Shown here: positions 24,431 to 32,292 of the stretch, piece after piece | Position numbering within the stretch: the stretch's first letter is position 1 | How the letters are laid out: each line of letters starts with the position of its first letter | NCBI GenBank assembly: GCA_017397845.1 | Contig: JAFQHU010000024.1 | Location: forward strand, 1-54,553 | DNA from: Clostridia bacterium | GTDB taxonomy: Bacteria; Bacillota; Clostridia; Oscillospirales; Acutalibacteraceae | Direction: 5' to 3' | DNA length: 54,553 bases | Notes under the pieces: generated by a model | Databases searched by the model: none | Seen by the model: only the letters and a program-made list of their open reading frames with translations | What the model was told of the DNA's origin: nothing | Position numbers and translations under genes: made by a program

Positions 24431-25609
24431 TTATTCCGTTTTCTGCGGCTCAAATATTTCCTTTGTCACATCGACACCCACTGAGCCGATACCGTTTCCG
24501 CTGAGTTCGTTTCTCATAAGTCTGTAAGCTGTGGCGGCGATGGGGACACTGATAAGCATACCCAAAATGCCGAAAACGCCTGCACCGATGGTAACCGCCG
24601 TAAACACCCATACACCGGGAAGACCGATGGAGGTGCCGACTACCTTCGGATAAATAAGGTCACCCTCTAACTGCTGAAGAACGACGATGAAAATAATAAA
24701 TATGAGTGCTTTGACGGGGGATTCGACGAAGATAAGTACTGCACCGATGGCGCCGCCGATAAGAGCACCGACCACAGGAATCAGAGCCGTAAAAGCTGTT
24801 ACCGCACCCATCATCACCGCATAAGGAAGGCGGAGAATAAGCATACCCACCGTACACAGACCGCCCAAAATAAGAGCCTCTGTGCACTGACCGACGATAA
24901 ATTTTTTAAAGGAATAGTCAGCCACGGAAAGGATATATCTTGCCTTATCATAGATGCTTTTTTTGATGTAATGCTTTGCCACTCTGTCTACCTGAGCGGT
25001 AAGCTTTTCTTTGCTGAGGAGAAGATAAACGGCAAAGATAACGGCTAAAACAGTGCTGGTAACACCTGAAACCACAGAGGACACCGTGGAAACCACGACA
25101 CTTGCCGCACTGCCAAGACCTGTGGTCACAGTGGTAATAATCTCACCGATTTTCGACTTCCAGTCAATGGCATAAATCATTTCAAAAATATCGTCGGGAA
25201 TAAAATCAAACTGCGAAACATAGTCCGTTACTATCTTTATAGCACCGGGCACCTTATCTATAAGGAGCTTTACACAGTTTACCAGCTGAGGCACTACCAT
25301 GGCGATAACAAAGGTGATTATGGCGACCAAGGTAAGCAAAGTAAGTGCAAGACAAATACCGTTTTTACAGCGGAGAAGAGCTTTGTTCTCTGTCTTTTTA
25401 AATATATGTCTGCCGTAAAAATTCATCAGTATGCTTAGGGGGTATGCTATAACAGCGCCGACCAAAAGCGGCAAAACGGCTCCGATAAAGGTCTTTATTA
25501 TCGATGCTGTGGATGCCCAATAATGAATACACAGAAAAATCAGAAATACACTTATTCCCACTCTGAAGCAGGTTTTCCACTCTATTTTTATTTTCATTTC
25601 GTTTTTCAT
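24431..25609 (-). CDS. AI-2E family (PerM/YdiK-type) membrane transporter
   Basis: A 392-residue integral membrane protein with about eight hydrophobic segments: two near the N-terminus, one at 70-95, a glycine/serine-rich stretch VVVSTVSSVVSGVTS near 165-185, and the conserved C-terminal GGAIGAVLIFVESPVKALIF, LEGDLIYPKVVGTSIGLPGVWV and GILGMLISVPIAATAYR. These are the signatures of the AI-2E exporter/PerM family. Homologues export quorum signals or act as sodium-proton antiporters; which applies here is unknown. Confidence 0.9.
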   Translation of the reverse strand: MKNEMKIKIEWKTCFRVGISVFLIFLCIHYWASTASIIKTFIGAVLPLLVGAVIAYPLSILMNFYGRHIFKKTENKALLRCKNGICLALTLLTLVAIITFVIAMVVPQLVNCVKLLIDKVPGAIKIVTDYVSQFDFIPDDIFEMIYAIDWKSKIGEIITTVTTGLGSAASVVVSTVSSVVSGVTSTVLAVIFAVYLLLSKEKLTAQVDRVAKHYIKKSIYDKARYILSVADYSFKKFIVGQCTEALILGGLCTVGMLILRLPYAVMMGAVTAFTALIPVVGALIGGAIGAVLIFVESPVKALIFIIFIVVLQQLEGDLIYPKVVGTSIGLPGVWVFTAVTIGAGVFGILGMLISVPIAATAYRLMRNELSGNGIGSVGVDVTKEIFEPQKTE

Positions 25610-25713
25610 AGCTTATTTCCTTTCCTCATATCATGAAAATACTTTATCATAAAAGAAAAGGAATTTCAAGGGGATTTTATATTGAATGTATGTATGATGA
25701 GAAGAATGACCTT

Positions 25714-25745
25714 CTGTCTGCACACCATGGCAGATGTGCAGACAG
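25714..25745. other. Perfect hairpin between transporter and deacetylase genes
   Basis: CTGTCTGCACA (25714-25724) pairs with TGTGCAGACAG (25735-25745). It follows the deacetylase stop on the minus strand and may terminate it, but no T run is present. Confidence 0.5.
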
Positions 25746-25760
25746 ATAATAAGAGGGCGG

Positions 25761-26762
25761 TTATTTTGCGTATTCATCCAATCCTTTGAACACATATCCC
25801 TCTGCTCTTGCTTTGTCTATTATTTCACCGAGTGCAGCAGCGTTATCCTTTGATACGCTGTGCAGAAGTATTACGGCACCGGGGTGAAGTCTTGACATAA
25901 CCTTTTCCACAGCGTAGTTTTTACCTCTTACGTTTTCTGTGTTCCAATCATCGTAGGCAACAGACCAAAAAACGCTCATATAACCCATGCTTTTTACGGC
26001 ATCCAGTGCGTTTTCGGTGTACTCACCTGCGGGGAAACGGAAAAATTTCGCCGCATAACCGAAATTTTCACGCAAATAATTCTCTGTTTCCTCTATTTCC
26101 TTTATCATCTGCTGACGCGAAATTTCCGAAAAGGAGGGATGGGTGGCGGAATGATTGCCCACGATGTGTCCCTCTTTGATCATTCGGCCGATGAGCTCTT
26201 TTTCCTTTTCGATATGGTCGAGTGTGCAGAAAAATGCGGCGGGTACCTGTTTTTCTTTCAGCACGTCAAGTACGCGTGCCGTCAGATTTTCGTATTCATA
26301 TCCGCAGTCAAAGGTGAGATAGAGAACTTTTTCGGTGCTTTTTCTGTCTAAAGTCAGCGCACCGTATCGATCAAAGGTATCCTGAAATTCATTTACTGTA
26401 AAATGAGCCTTGCCGCCCGAAGCCGGACCGTGGGAGTGAGACAGTTTTTTATCTGAAATACCCTGCGGAGCGTCGGAGACAGGATAGCTGACCTTTTTTA
26501 AAGGTGCATAGCCCGACAAAGTATTGCCGCCGTTTTTACCCGTGATTATCATTACGGATTCTGTCGATAAGTTTTTTTCGTCGAGGACGGTGGATGAGTT
26601 TATCTTCGGTGCCGCCTCCTGTGAGGCAGATTCCTGCCGGGAAGAGGAGCTTTCCTGAGACGACGGTTCCGCTGCGGAGGTCAGATCGTTATCCTCCATG
26701 GCACAGCCGCACAGGGTAAAAGAAAATATCAGTAACAAAGCAAAATAAATGTATTTTTTCAT
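25761..26762 (-). CDS. Polysaccharide deacetylase (PdaA-like) lipoprotein
   Basis: A 333-residue exported lipoprotein: signal peptide with lipobox LCGC at Cys20, then a serine-rich linker (to about residue 60). The NodB domain shows LYLTFDCGYE (metal/catalytic Asp), GHIVGNHSATHPS (H-x-x-x-H metal motif), FFRFPAGEYTE and VILLHSVSKD. The PVSDAPQGISDKKLSHSHG segment before it is typical of PdaA-type peptidoglycan N-acetylmuramic acid deacetylases made for spore cortex. It probably acts on peptidoglycan outside the membrane; whether it is spore-specific is inference. Confidence 0.88.
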   Translation of the reverse strand: MKKYIYFALLLIFSFTLCGCAMEDNDLTSAAEPSSQESSSSRQESASQEAAPKINSSTVLDEKNLSTESVMIITGKNGGNTLSGYAPLKKVSYPVSDAPQGISDKKLSHSHGPASGGKAHFTVNEFQDTFDRYGALTLDRKSTEKVLYLTFDCGYEYENLTARVLDVLKEKQVPAAFFCTLDHIEKEKELIGRMIKEGHIVGNHSATHPSFSEISRQQMIKEIEETENYLRENFGYAAKFFRFPAGEYTENALDAVKSMGYMSVFWSVAYDDWNTENVRGKNYAVEKVMSRLHPGAVILLHSVSKDNAAALGEIIDKARAEGYVFKGLDEYAK

Positions 26763-26821
26763 AAATATCCCCCTTTATGTAAATGCAGAAATTTTCGTTC
26801 TGCATCCGGATTTGAGCTTTT

Positions 26822-27001
26822 TTATCTGAACATATAGCCGATATCGGAAATCAGACCTTCCGCTGTTTTCATGGCCTTGTTCATATTCTTTTTTACGCTG
26901 CGCTTCATACCGCTGCCTTTCCACATACCGCGCATAAATGCTGTGGCACCGCCCACAGCCATACCGATGCCGATACCTGTCATAAGACTGTTCTTTTTCA
27001 T
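26822..27001 (-). CDS. Small glycine-zipper membrane-associated protein
   Basis: A 59-residue protein: a hydrophobic Gly-rich stretch (LMTGIGIGMAVGGATAFM) followed by a strongly basic segment with lysines and ending GLISDIGYMFR. It could lie in or on the membrane. The ATG at 27001 is preceded by AGAGGG on the minus strand; the longer frame to 27079 has no site. Similar short proteins occur next to deacetylase and sporulation genes in Clostridia, but I do not recognise a named family. Confidence 0.55.
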   Translation of the reverse strand: MKKNSLMTGIGIGMAVGGATAFMRGMWKGSGMKRSVKKNMNKAMKTAEGLISDIGYMFR

Positions 27002-27177
27002 TATATCCCTCTTTTTAAATAATGTTCGCTGTCCTTTCCGATGGAACAAATCATCCTGAGGACATATATATTTTTTCACGGATGAAGATATATATTAATT
27101 GAAAAATTTTCTTTCGTTGTTTATTTTTTAAGTAAAGTATGATATAATCTCAAAAGAATTTATTTAAGGAGTATCCT

Positions 27178-27675
27178 ATGACAGATATAAATATTGTACT
27201 TGTGGAGCCTCAGATTCCGCAAAACACGGGCAATATCGCCCGCACCTGTGCCGCTACGGGTGCATCGTTGCATCTTGTGAAGCCTATGGGGTTTACTGTA
27301 GATGACAAAAAATTAAAAAGAGCAGGTCTCGATTATTGGCATATGCTTGATATAACCTATTATGAAGGACTTGAGGATTTTTTTGAAAAGAACAAAGGGG
27401 GAAATTTTTTCTTTCTTACAACAAAGGGCAGACATATTTTTACGGAAGTGACCTTTCCGAAAAACACCTTTATTGTTTTCGGCAGAGAGGATGCCGGACT
27501 TCCTGAGGAATTGCTTAAGCAGCACGATGAAACGTCCTTGCGTATCCCTATGGTGGATGATGCGCGCAGTCTTAATCTTTCAAACACCGCTGCCATTGTC
27601 ACCTATGAAATTTTGCGTCAGTGGAATTATCCCGGACTTTTGTGTGAGGGACAGCTGACAAAATACAAATGGTAA
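27178..27675 (+). CDS. trmL: tRNA (cytidine/uridine-34 2'-O)-methyltransferase TrmL
   Basis: A 165-residue SPOUT-class methyltransferase that methylates the ribose of the wobble nucleotide in tRNA-Leu. Diagnostic are VEPQIPQNTGNIARTCAATG at the N-terminus, the FIVFGREDAGLPEELL SAM-knot loop and RIPMVDDARSLNLSNTAAIV at the C-terminus. Length is standard. A TATAAT at 27143-27148 lies shortly upstream. The next small membrane gene starts 11 nt after its stop, so the two are co-transcribed. Confidence 0.95.
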   Translation: MTDINIVLVEPQIPQNTGNIARTCAATGASLHLVKPMGFTVDDKKLKRAGLDYWHMLDITYYEGLEDFFEKNKGGNFFFLTTKGRHIFTEVTFPKNTFIVFGREDAGLPEELLKQHDETSLRIPMVDDARSLNLSNTAAIVTYEILRQWNYPGLLCEGQLTKYKW

Positions 27676-27686
27676 GGAGAAAAGCT

Positions 27687-28160
27687 ATGAATAAAAACTT
27701 TACTCAAGAGGATATAATAAAAAAACATGAAACCAACGTTAAATCCGCATTTACCGGATTTTCTTTGGCCGGTGTGCTGGGCATTATTTATGTGGTCCGT
27801 TATTTAATTACAGGAAATTTCAATTTCCATTTCAGCCTTTCACTTCCTGAAATGATGCTGAAGCTTGGTCACGGCGGAGCTGTGTCTCATACGGCTGCTT
27901 ACGGTGTCACGGCGGTATTTTTCGTTCTGTATCTTACGGTTGTGGTTTTGATGCTGAAAAATCCCGGCTTTCTTAAAGTGGGTCTGGCACTGTACAGTTT
28001 TGATTTTCTCTGTCTTCTCTTTTTTATCTTTACGGTTTTGAGGCAGTTCCCGGAGTCCTTTTCAAATGATCTTTATATCGAGGTAATACTTCATATATTT
28101 AATATTCTTTTCCTTTCGGTGGGCGTTTATTCTCACGGTAAGCTGAAAAAAATCAGATAA
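27687..28160 (+). CDS. Four-helix membrane protein of unknown function
   Basis: A 157-residue protein with an N-terminal charged stretch and four predicted membrane helices (FSLAGVLGIIYVVRYLI, AAYGVTAVFFVLYLTVVVLM, VGLALYSFDFLCLLFFIFTV, VILHIFNILFLSVGVY). No family recognised. ATG 27687 follows AAGGAG at the correct distance; the ATG at 27669 inside the trmL end lacks a site. Last gene of the trmL unit, followed by a terminator. Confidence 0.65.
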   Translation: MNKNFTQEDIIKKHETNVKSAFTGFSLAGVLGIIYVVRYLITGNFNFHFSLSLPEMMLKLGHGGAVSHTAAYGVTAVFFVLYLTVVVLMLKNPGFLKVGLALYSFDFLCLLFFIFTVLRQFPESFSNDLYIEVILHIFNILFLSVGVYSHGKLKKIR

Positions 28161-28165
28161 CAAAA

Positions 28166-28213
28166 AATCCGTTATAAAGGTTTGTCAGAGACTTTTATAA
28201 CGGATTAACTTTT
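28166..28213 (+). terminator. Terminator of trmL unit
   Basis: AATCCGTTATAAA (28166-28178) pairs with TTTATAACGGATT (28195-28207), then CTTTTTA. Confidence 0.85.
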
Positions 28214-28236
28214 TACTTTTATAATATATGGCAATA

Positions 28237-29208
28237 AAACATCAAGGGTTTTCACGCTCAGGGCGCTTGCCCTTTACTTTTGCACATTCGAGCGCAAAAG
28301 TAAACAAAACGCCCTTTTGCCTCGTAAAATACTTTCCTTGGTGACCGCCTTCGCCGGCTTGGCGGAGATAAAAAACTGCCGTGGATTTTTATGTTTTTGT
28401 TTGCTTTTATTGCCTGCTATAGTTGTGTTGTACTTTTTATCTTTCAGTACCTCCATACAAACCGTTTTACTTGGGTTGCCCCGTGGCATCGTCACCGAAG
28501 CGCACCCGGTGGGTGATGAAGCGAGGTGAGGATGGCGCAGCGGTCAAAGCTCATAGACGCTACAAGCCGTAATGAGCTTTGGGAACCGCAAGAGGTAGTG
28601 TGCAGACAAACGATGAGGTTTCGGATTTACGGTTAAGCTTCCGCTAACTTTATTATTTACAAACACATAAAATCATAGATTTACGGAGCTGACCGCAGAG
28701 CTTTTCGGAAAAGCAGACAGAGCGGGAAGCGAATGTCGGAGCGGAGGTACCTGAGGAGACGAAGCATGAAGTGACGTCAGTCACTTTCTTACCAGACAAA
28801 ATATATGTGCATTGAGGGAGAAAGGCAGCGATTTTCCTGTACAGGTGTGAGTGATGCACTCTGTACGATCCATCTGTCGACAAAGCAGAGCACAGAACTC
28901 TAGAAAACGGAAAGACCAACATTAAATTATACTTCAACGTTGGTTCGGGTTGTTTTTTTAATAATTAATAAAGCCTTTATACCGTTTTCGGGTTCGGATT
29001 GTTTCCGCTGAAAGGGCGCTTTGCATACTTTGCCGACCGGGGCAAAGTATGAGCCGGAGCGGCTTGAGCGGAAAAACTTTATTATTTGCAATTTATATTT
29101 CTGTAAATATCGAGCTTTCAATACTCGGATTGCATTGTTGTCAAAGCGTACCTGTTAAAATAAAAATCCATAACAGTTAGATTTTCTTTTAATATTTTCG
29201 TCTCAACG
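28237..29208. repeat. Noncoding tandem repeat, unit 1 (about 0.97 kb)
   Basis: First of three tandem units. Internal landmarks: a stem TTTACTTTTGC/GCAAAAGTAAA (28273-28304), a stretch starting GGAGCTGACCGCAGAGC near 28675, a CCAAC.../...GTTGG stem with a T run near 28915-28955, and a stem CATACTTTGCC/GGCAAAGTATG (29024-29051). Unit 1 is longer than unit 2 mainly because it carries copy C of the dispersed stem-loop family. ORFs crossing it are not conserved in frame ends and are taken as spurious. Confidence 0.8.
28485..28603 (+). repeat. Dispersed structured stem-loop element, copy C, inside repeat unit 1
   Basis: Outer helix GCGGT (28540-28544)/ACCGC (28585-28589); inner helix AAAGCTCAT (28546-28554)/ATGAGCTTT (28572-28580); apical GAC/GCC with one mismatch around GCTACAA. 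Units 2 and 3 lack it. At the matching point unit 3 reads CCGTGGCAGGTGTGCAGAC, whereas unit 1 has CCGTGGCA, this element, and then GTGTGCAGAC, so its edges are defined to within a few bases. Confidence 0.65.
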
Positions 29209-30035
29209 AAACATCAACGTTTTCACGCTCAGGGCGCTTGCCCTTTACTTTTGCACATTCGAGCGCAAAAGTAAACAAAACGCCCTTTTGCCTCGGAAAA
29301 TACTTTCCTCGGTGACCGCCTTCGCCGGCTCGGCGGAGATAAGAAACTGCCGTGGATTTTTATGCTTTTGTTTACTTTTATTGCCATCTTTAGCTGTGCT
29401 GTACTTTTTATCTTTCAGTACCTCCATACAAGCCGTTTTACATGGGTTGCCCCGTGGCAGGGGCAAAGACAACTTATTAGATTTTATCTTTACTGAAAGG
29501 TTTAATTTTACGGAGCTGACCGCAGAGCTTTTCGGAAAAGCAGACAGAGCGGGAAGCGAATGTCGGAGCGGAGGTACCTGAGGAGACGAAGCGTGAAGTG
29601 ACGTCAGTCACTTTCTTACCAGACAAAATATATGTGCGTTGAGGGAGAAAGGCAGCGATTTTCCTGTACAGGTGCGAGTGATGCACTCTGTACGATCCAT
29701 CCGTCGGCAAAGCAGAGCACAGAACTCTAGAAAACGGAAAGACCAACGTTAAATTACATTTTAACGTTGGTTTGGGCTGTTCTTTTAATAATTAATAAAG
29801 CCTTTATACAGTTTTCGGGTTCGGATTGTTTTCGCTGAAAGGGCGCTTTGCATACTTTGCCGACCGGGGCAAAGTATGAGCCGGAGCGGCTTGAGCGAAA
29901 AAACTTTATTATTTGCGTTTTATTTTTCTGTAAATATCAAGCTTTAAATACTCAGATTACATTGTTATCAAAGCGTACCTGTTAAAATAAAAATCCATAA
30001 CAGTTAGATTTTCTTTTAATATTTTCGTCTCAACG
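29209..30035. repeat. Noncoding tandem repeat, unit 2 (827 bp)
   Basis: A second copy colinear with unit 1 from the AAACATC start through both stems and the AATATTTTCGTCTCAACG end. It lacks copy C. The CCAACGTT/AACGTTGG stem near 29750-29770 is a better terminator than in unit 1 and is followed by a T-rich tail. Differences between units are scattered rather than at third codon positions. Confidence 0.8.
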
Positions 30036-30345
30036 AAACATCGACGTTCCTCACGCTCAAGCCGCTAAGGCCTTTACTTTTGCACATTCGAGCGCAAAAG
30101 TAAACAAAACGCCCTCTTTGCCTCGGAAAATACTTTCCTCGGTGACCGCCTTCGCTCGCTCGGCGGAGATAAAAAACTGCCGTGGATTTTTATGTTTTGG
30201 TTTGCTTTTATTGCCATCTTTAGCTGTGCTGTACTTTTTATCTTTCAGTACCTCCATACAAACCGTTTTACAGGAGGGCACACCGTGGCAGGTGTGCAGA
30301 CAAACGGTAAGATTTAATCTTTACTGAAAGGTTTATTTTTGCGGA
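30036..30345. repeat. Noncoding tandem repeat, unit 3 (partial)
   Basis: A truncated third copy matching only the first 0.3 kb of the unit, including the ACTTTTGC/GCAAAAGT stem. It stops matching shortly before the point where the GGAGCTGACCGC segment would begin. Confidence 0.75.
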
Positions 30346-30364
30346 CTTTTATCCTTGGATTTTA

Positions 30365-30396
30365 ATAAAAAAACAACCACCGTGGGGTGGTTGTTT
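30365..30396 (-). terminator. Terminator after membrane-protein gene
   Basis: AAACAACCAC (30371-30380) pairs with GTGGTTGTTT (30387-30396) and a minus-strand T run lies at 30366-30373. Confidence 0.85.
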
Positions 30397-30403
30397 GATA
30401 GGC

Positions 30404-31723
30404 TTATTCTATGGTAGAGAAGATATCCTCGAAATCTTCTTCGCTTTCTTCTGAAAGCTCCTGATCGTTTTCGGACTCATCACCGTCATTTTTCTTTTCT
30501 TTTTTCGTTCTGAGAGCCAAAGCAAAAACAAGAACTATCACAAGCGCGGCAACAGCCGAAGCGGAGATGATCACGATGTAATTATCCGTGAGAAAATCTA
30601 CGGCTTTTCCGTATCCGTCAAAGGTGAGGTGAATAACTCCTCTGCAATCGCTTTGTGAAACGAGAGTACGGTCACCGTCTCTTTCGGTGATGTAAACGGT
30701 TTCTCCGTCGAGTTTGCTTATGGTATCGACACATGTTCCGAATTCAAAGCTTTTATTCACATGATCCACATAGGCAAATATCTCGCTCGACTGAACGTCC
30801 TTTTTTTCGGTTACAACGAGAGTGCCGTCGCTTATTGCTGCATTGGTGTAATCCTGCTGAGCGGTAAATACATAATATTTATCGGCAAAAAGTTTGCCTG
30901 TATTTACTGCGGCGACAGCTTTGAACACTGTGGCAACAGCACTGATGCCGACAAGGATAACGAGAATGAGGCTGAGAAGAATTTTGACGGGGGTATGCTT
31001 GCCTGCTTTGCTTTTATTAGGAGCTGATTCTGCCGTTTCATGGGACTCCGCTTCCTCTTCCTTCATCCATTCGGGTGTGTAGTTTTCGGGAAAATCGAAA
31101 TCATCGCTTTCCTCTGACGGAATTTCTTCAGCGGGTGCTTCTTCCGCAATCTCCTCTGTAGGGGTATCCTCGGTTATTTCGGGAGAGGACTCTTCCGCCG
31201 CTGCGGATTCAGCCTTCTCTTTTTTTTTGAGTCTTTTTTTCTCTTTTCTGGACAGCTTTTTTTCGGCGGGGAAATCGTCCTCGTCGTCGGACATCATAAT
31301 ACGTGCATAGTCATTGAAAAGCTCATCACGGCTGGGTTTTTCTGTTTCGGCGGCGGCTTCTTCGGTGTTTGCTTGCGCAGCGGTTTCTTCCGGCCTTTCT
31401 TCGCGCTTCGGTGCGGTTTCGGGGGAAAGCACCGTCATCTGAGGCTTTGCCTTTACAGGCTCTGCTTCTGTTTGTGCGGAAAATTTAGCGATAAATTCGC
31501 TGACACTGTCGCTGATTTCCTCTGAGGGCTTTACTTCAGCGTTTGCCCCGTTTGTTTCAGGCTCCTGATCATCTTTGTCCGCTGTGTCGGGAACAAAGGC
31601 GGAAAAGCTGTCATCGCCCTGCTCCAACAGAGAGGAGCTTTTTTTGATGGCTTTTTCTGCTGCCATGGTTTTGTCAAAAATGCTGTTGAGTTCATCCAGA
31701 CTTTTTGGTCTGTAGCCTGCCAT
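30404..31723 (-). CDS. Acidic two-helix membrane protein of unknown function
   Basis: A 439-residue protein. The first roughly 245 residues are low-complexity and Glu/Ala/Pro-rich with a KKLSRKEKKRLKKKEKAE basic patch, probably disordered and cytoplasmic. Two membrane helices (KILLSLILVILVGISAVAT and YIVIISASAVAALVIVLVFA) flank an external domain of about 105 residues with two cysteines, weakly like the beta-fold of signal peptidase I but with no visible Ser-Lys pair. An acidic C-tail follows. The DivIVA-like gene is 41 nt upstream on the same strand, suggesting a cell-pole or division-site assembly. Opening residues MAGYRPKSLDELNSIFDKTM look like a short binding motif. Confidence 0.6.
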   Translation of the reverse strand: MAGYRPKSLDELNSIFDKTMAAEKAIKKSSSLLEQGDDSFSAFVPDTADKDDQEPETNGANAEVKPSEEISDSVSEFIAKFSAQTEAEPVKAKPQMTVLSPETAPKREERPEETAAQANTEEAAAETEKPSRDELFNDYARIMMSDDEDDFPAEKKLSRKEKKRLKKKEKAESAAAEESSPEITEDTPTEEIAEEAPAEEIPSEESDDFDFPENYTPEWMKEEEAESHETAESAPNKSKAGKHTPVKILLSLILVILVGISAVATVFKAVAAVNTGKLFADKYYVFTAQQDYTNAAISDGTLVVTEKKDVQSSEIFAYVDHVNKSFEFGTCVDTISKLDGETVYITERDGDRTLVSQSDCRGVIHLTFDGYGKAVDFLTDNYIVIISASAVAALVIVLVFALALRTKKEKKNDGDESENDQELSEESEEDFEDIFSTIE

Positions 31724-31764
31724 TATGTCACATCCTTACCTTGTTTTATCAAATTCCCTTTTTA

Positions 31765-32190
31765 TCAATATGCATTCTTTTCGAGTATAACATTTATCAT
31801 ATCATTGATGCTTTTGAGATTTTTCATAACTGTCGTGTTATCGGTTCTCAGCTCGACGGATTTCTCCATAGCCTGACGGACAATGCCCTTTGATTTTTCG
31901 TGGGCGGCTTCAATGATTTCGTTGGCTCTTTTGTCTGCATCGACTTTTATTTTTGCCACAGTTTTGCTCAGCTCCTCGAAAACCTTTTCGATAACCTCAC
32001 TGTGGTTGTTTTCTTCGATGGTGAAATATATGCCGAGCTCCTGCATATCTTTTTTGAGCTGTTCGAATTTCTTTTCGTTTTCTTCGCCCCAGGCGATGGC
32101 GTTTGCGTATTCCTGCTGTATCATTGCAATATATTTATCGACTTCTTCAATGCTGTAGCCGTTTGCTTCGGTGGTAAAATTAACTGCCAT
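31765..32190 (-). CDS. DivIVA-domain coiled-coil protein
   Basis: A 141-residue protein. The N-terminal NGYSIEEVDKYI is the DivIVA/GpsB membrane-binding signature, and the rest is a coiled coil (EEVFEELSKTVAKIKVDADKRANEIIEAAHEK). DivIVA proteins mark curved membrane at poles and septa and recruit partners. This one is shorter than classical DivIVA. The next gene on the same strand encodes a membrane protein with a disordered cytoplasmic tail, a plausible client. Confidence 0.8.
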   Translation of the reverse strand: MAVNFTTEANGYSIEEVDKYIAMIQQEYANAIAWGEENEKKFEQLKKDMQELGIYFTIEENNHSEVIEKVFEELSKTVAKIKVDADKRANEIIEAAHEKSKGIVRQAMEKSVELRTDNTTVMKNLKSINDMINVILEKNAY

Positions 32191-32292
32191 TGTTTTTTCT
32201 CCTTAATTTTAAATTAATCTTATTCAGTATTAATTATACTCTAAGAAAAAGCAAATTTCAACACAGTTAACATAATATTTATATTAAAAATT

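Noticed and set aside
28317..28529. Open frames recurring in each tandem repeat unit (starts near 28317, 29288 and 30118, and minus-strand ones near 28937 and 29746)
   Set aside because: Copies change residues freely and end at different points, with no ribosome sites; differences are not biased to silent positions, so the conservation is of the DNA unit, not of a protein.
30100..30345. Terminator of the preceding gene as the reason for repeat unit hairpins
   Set aside because: The hairpins recur in all units regardless of flanking genes, so they belong to the repeat and not to a neighbour.
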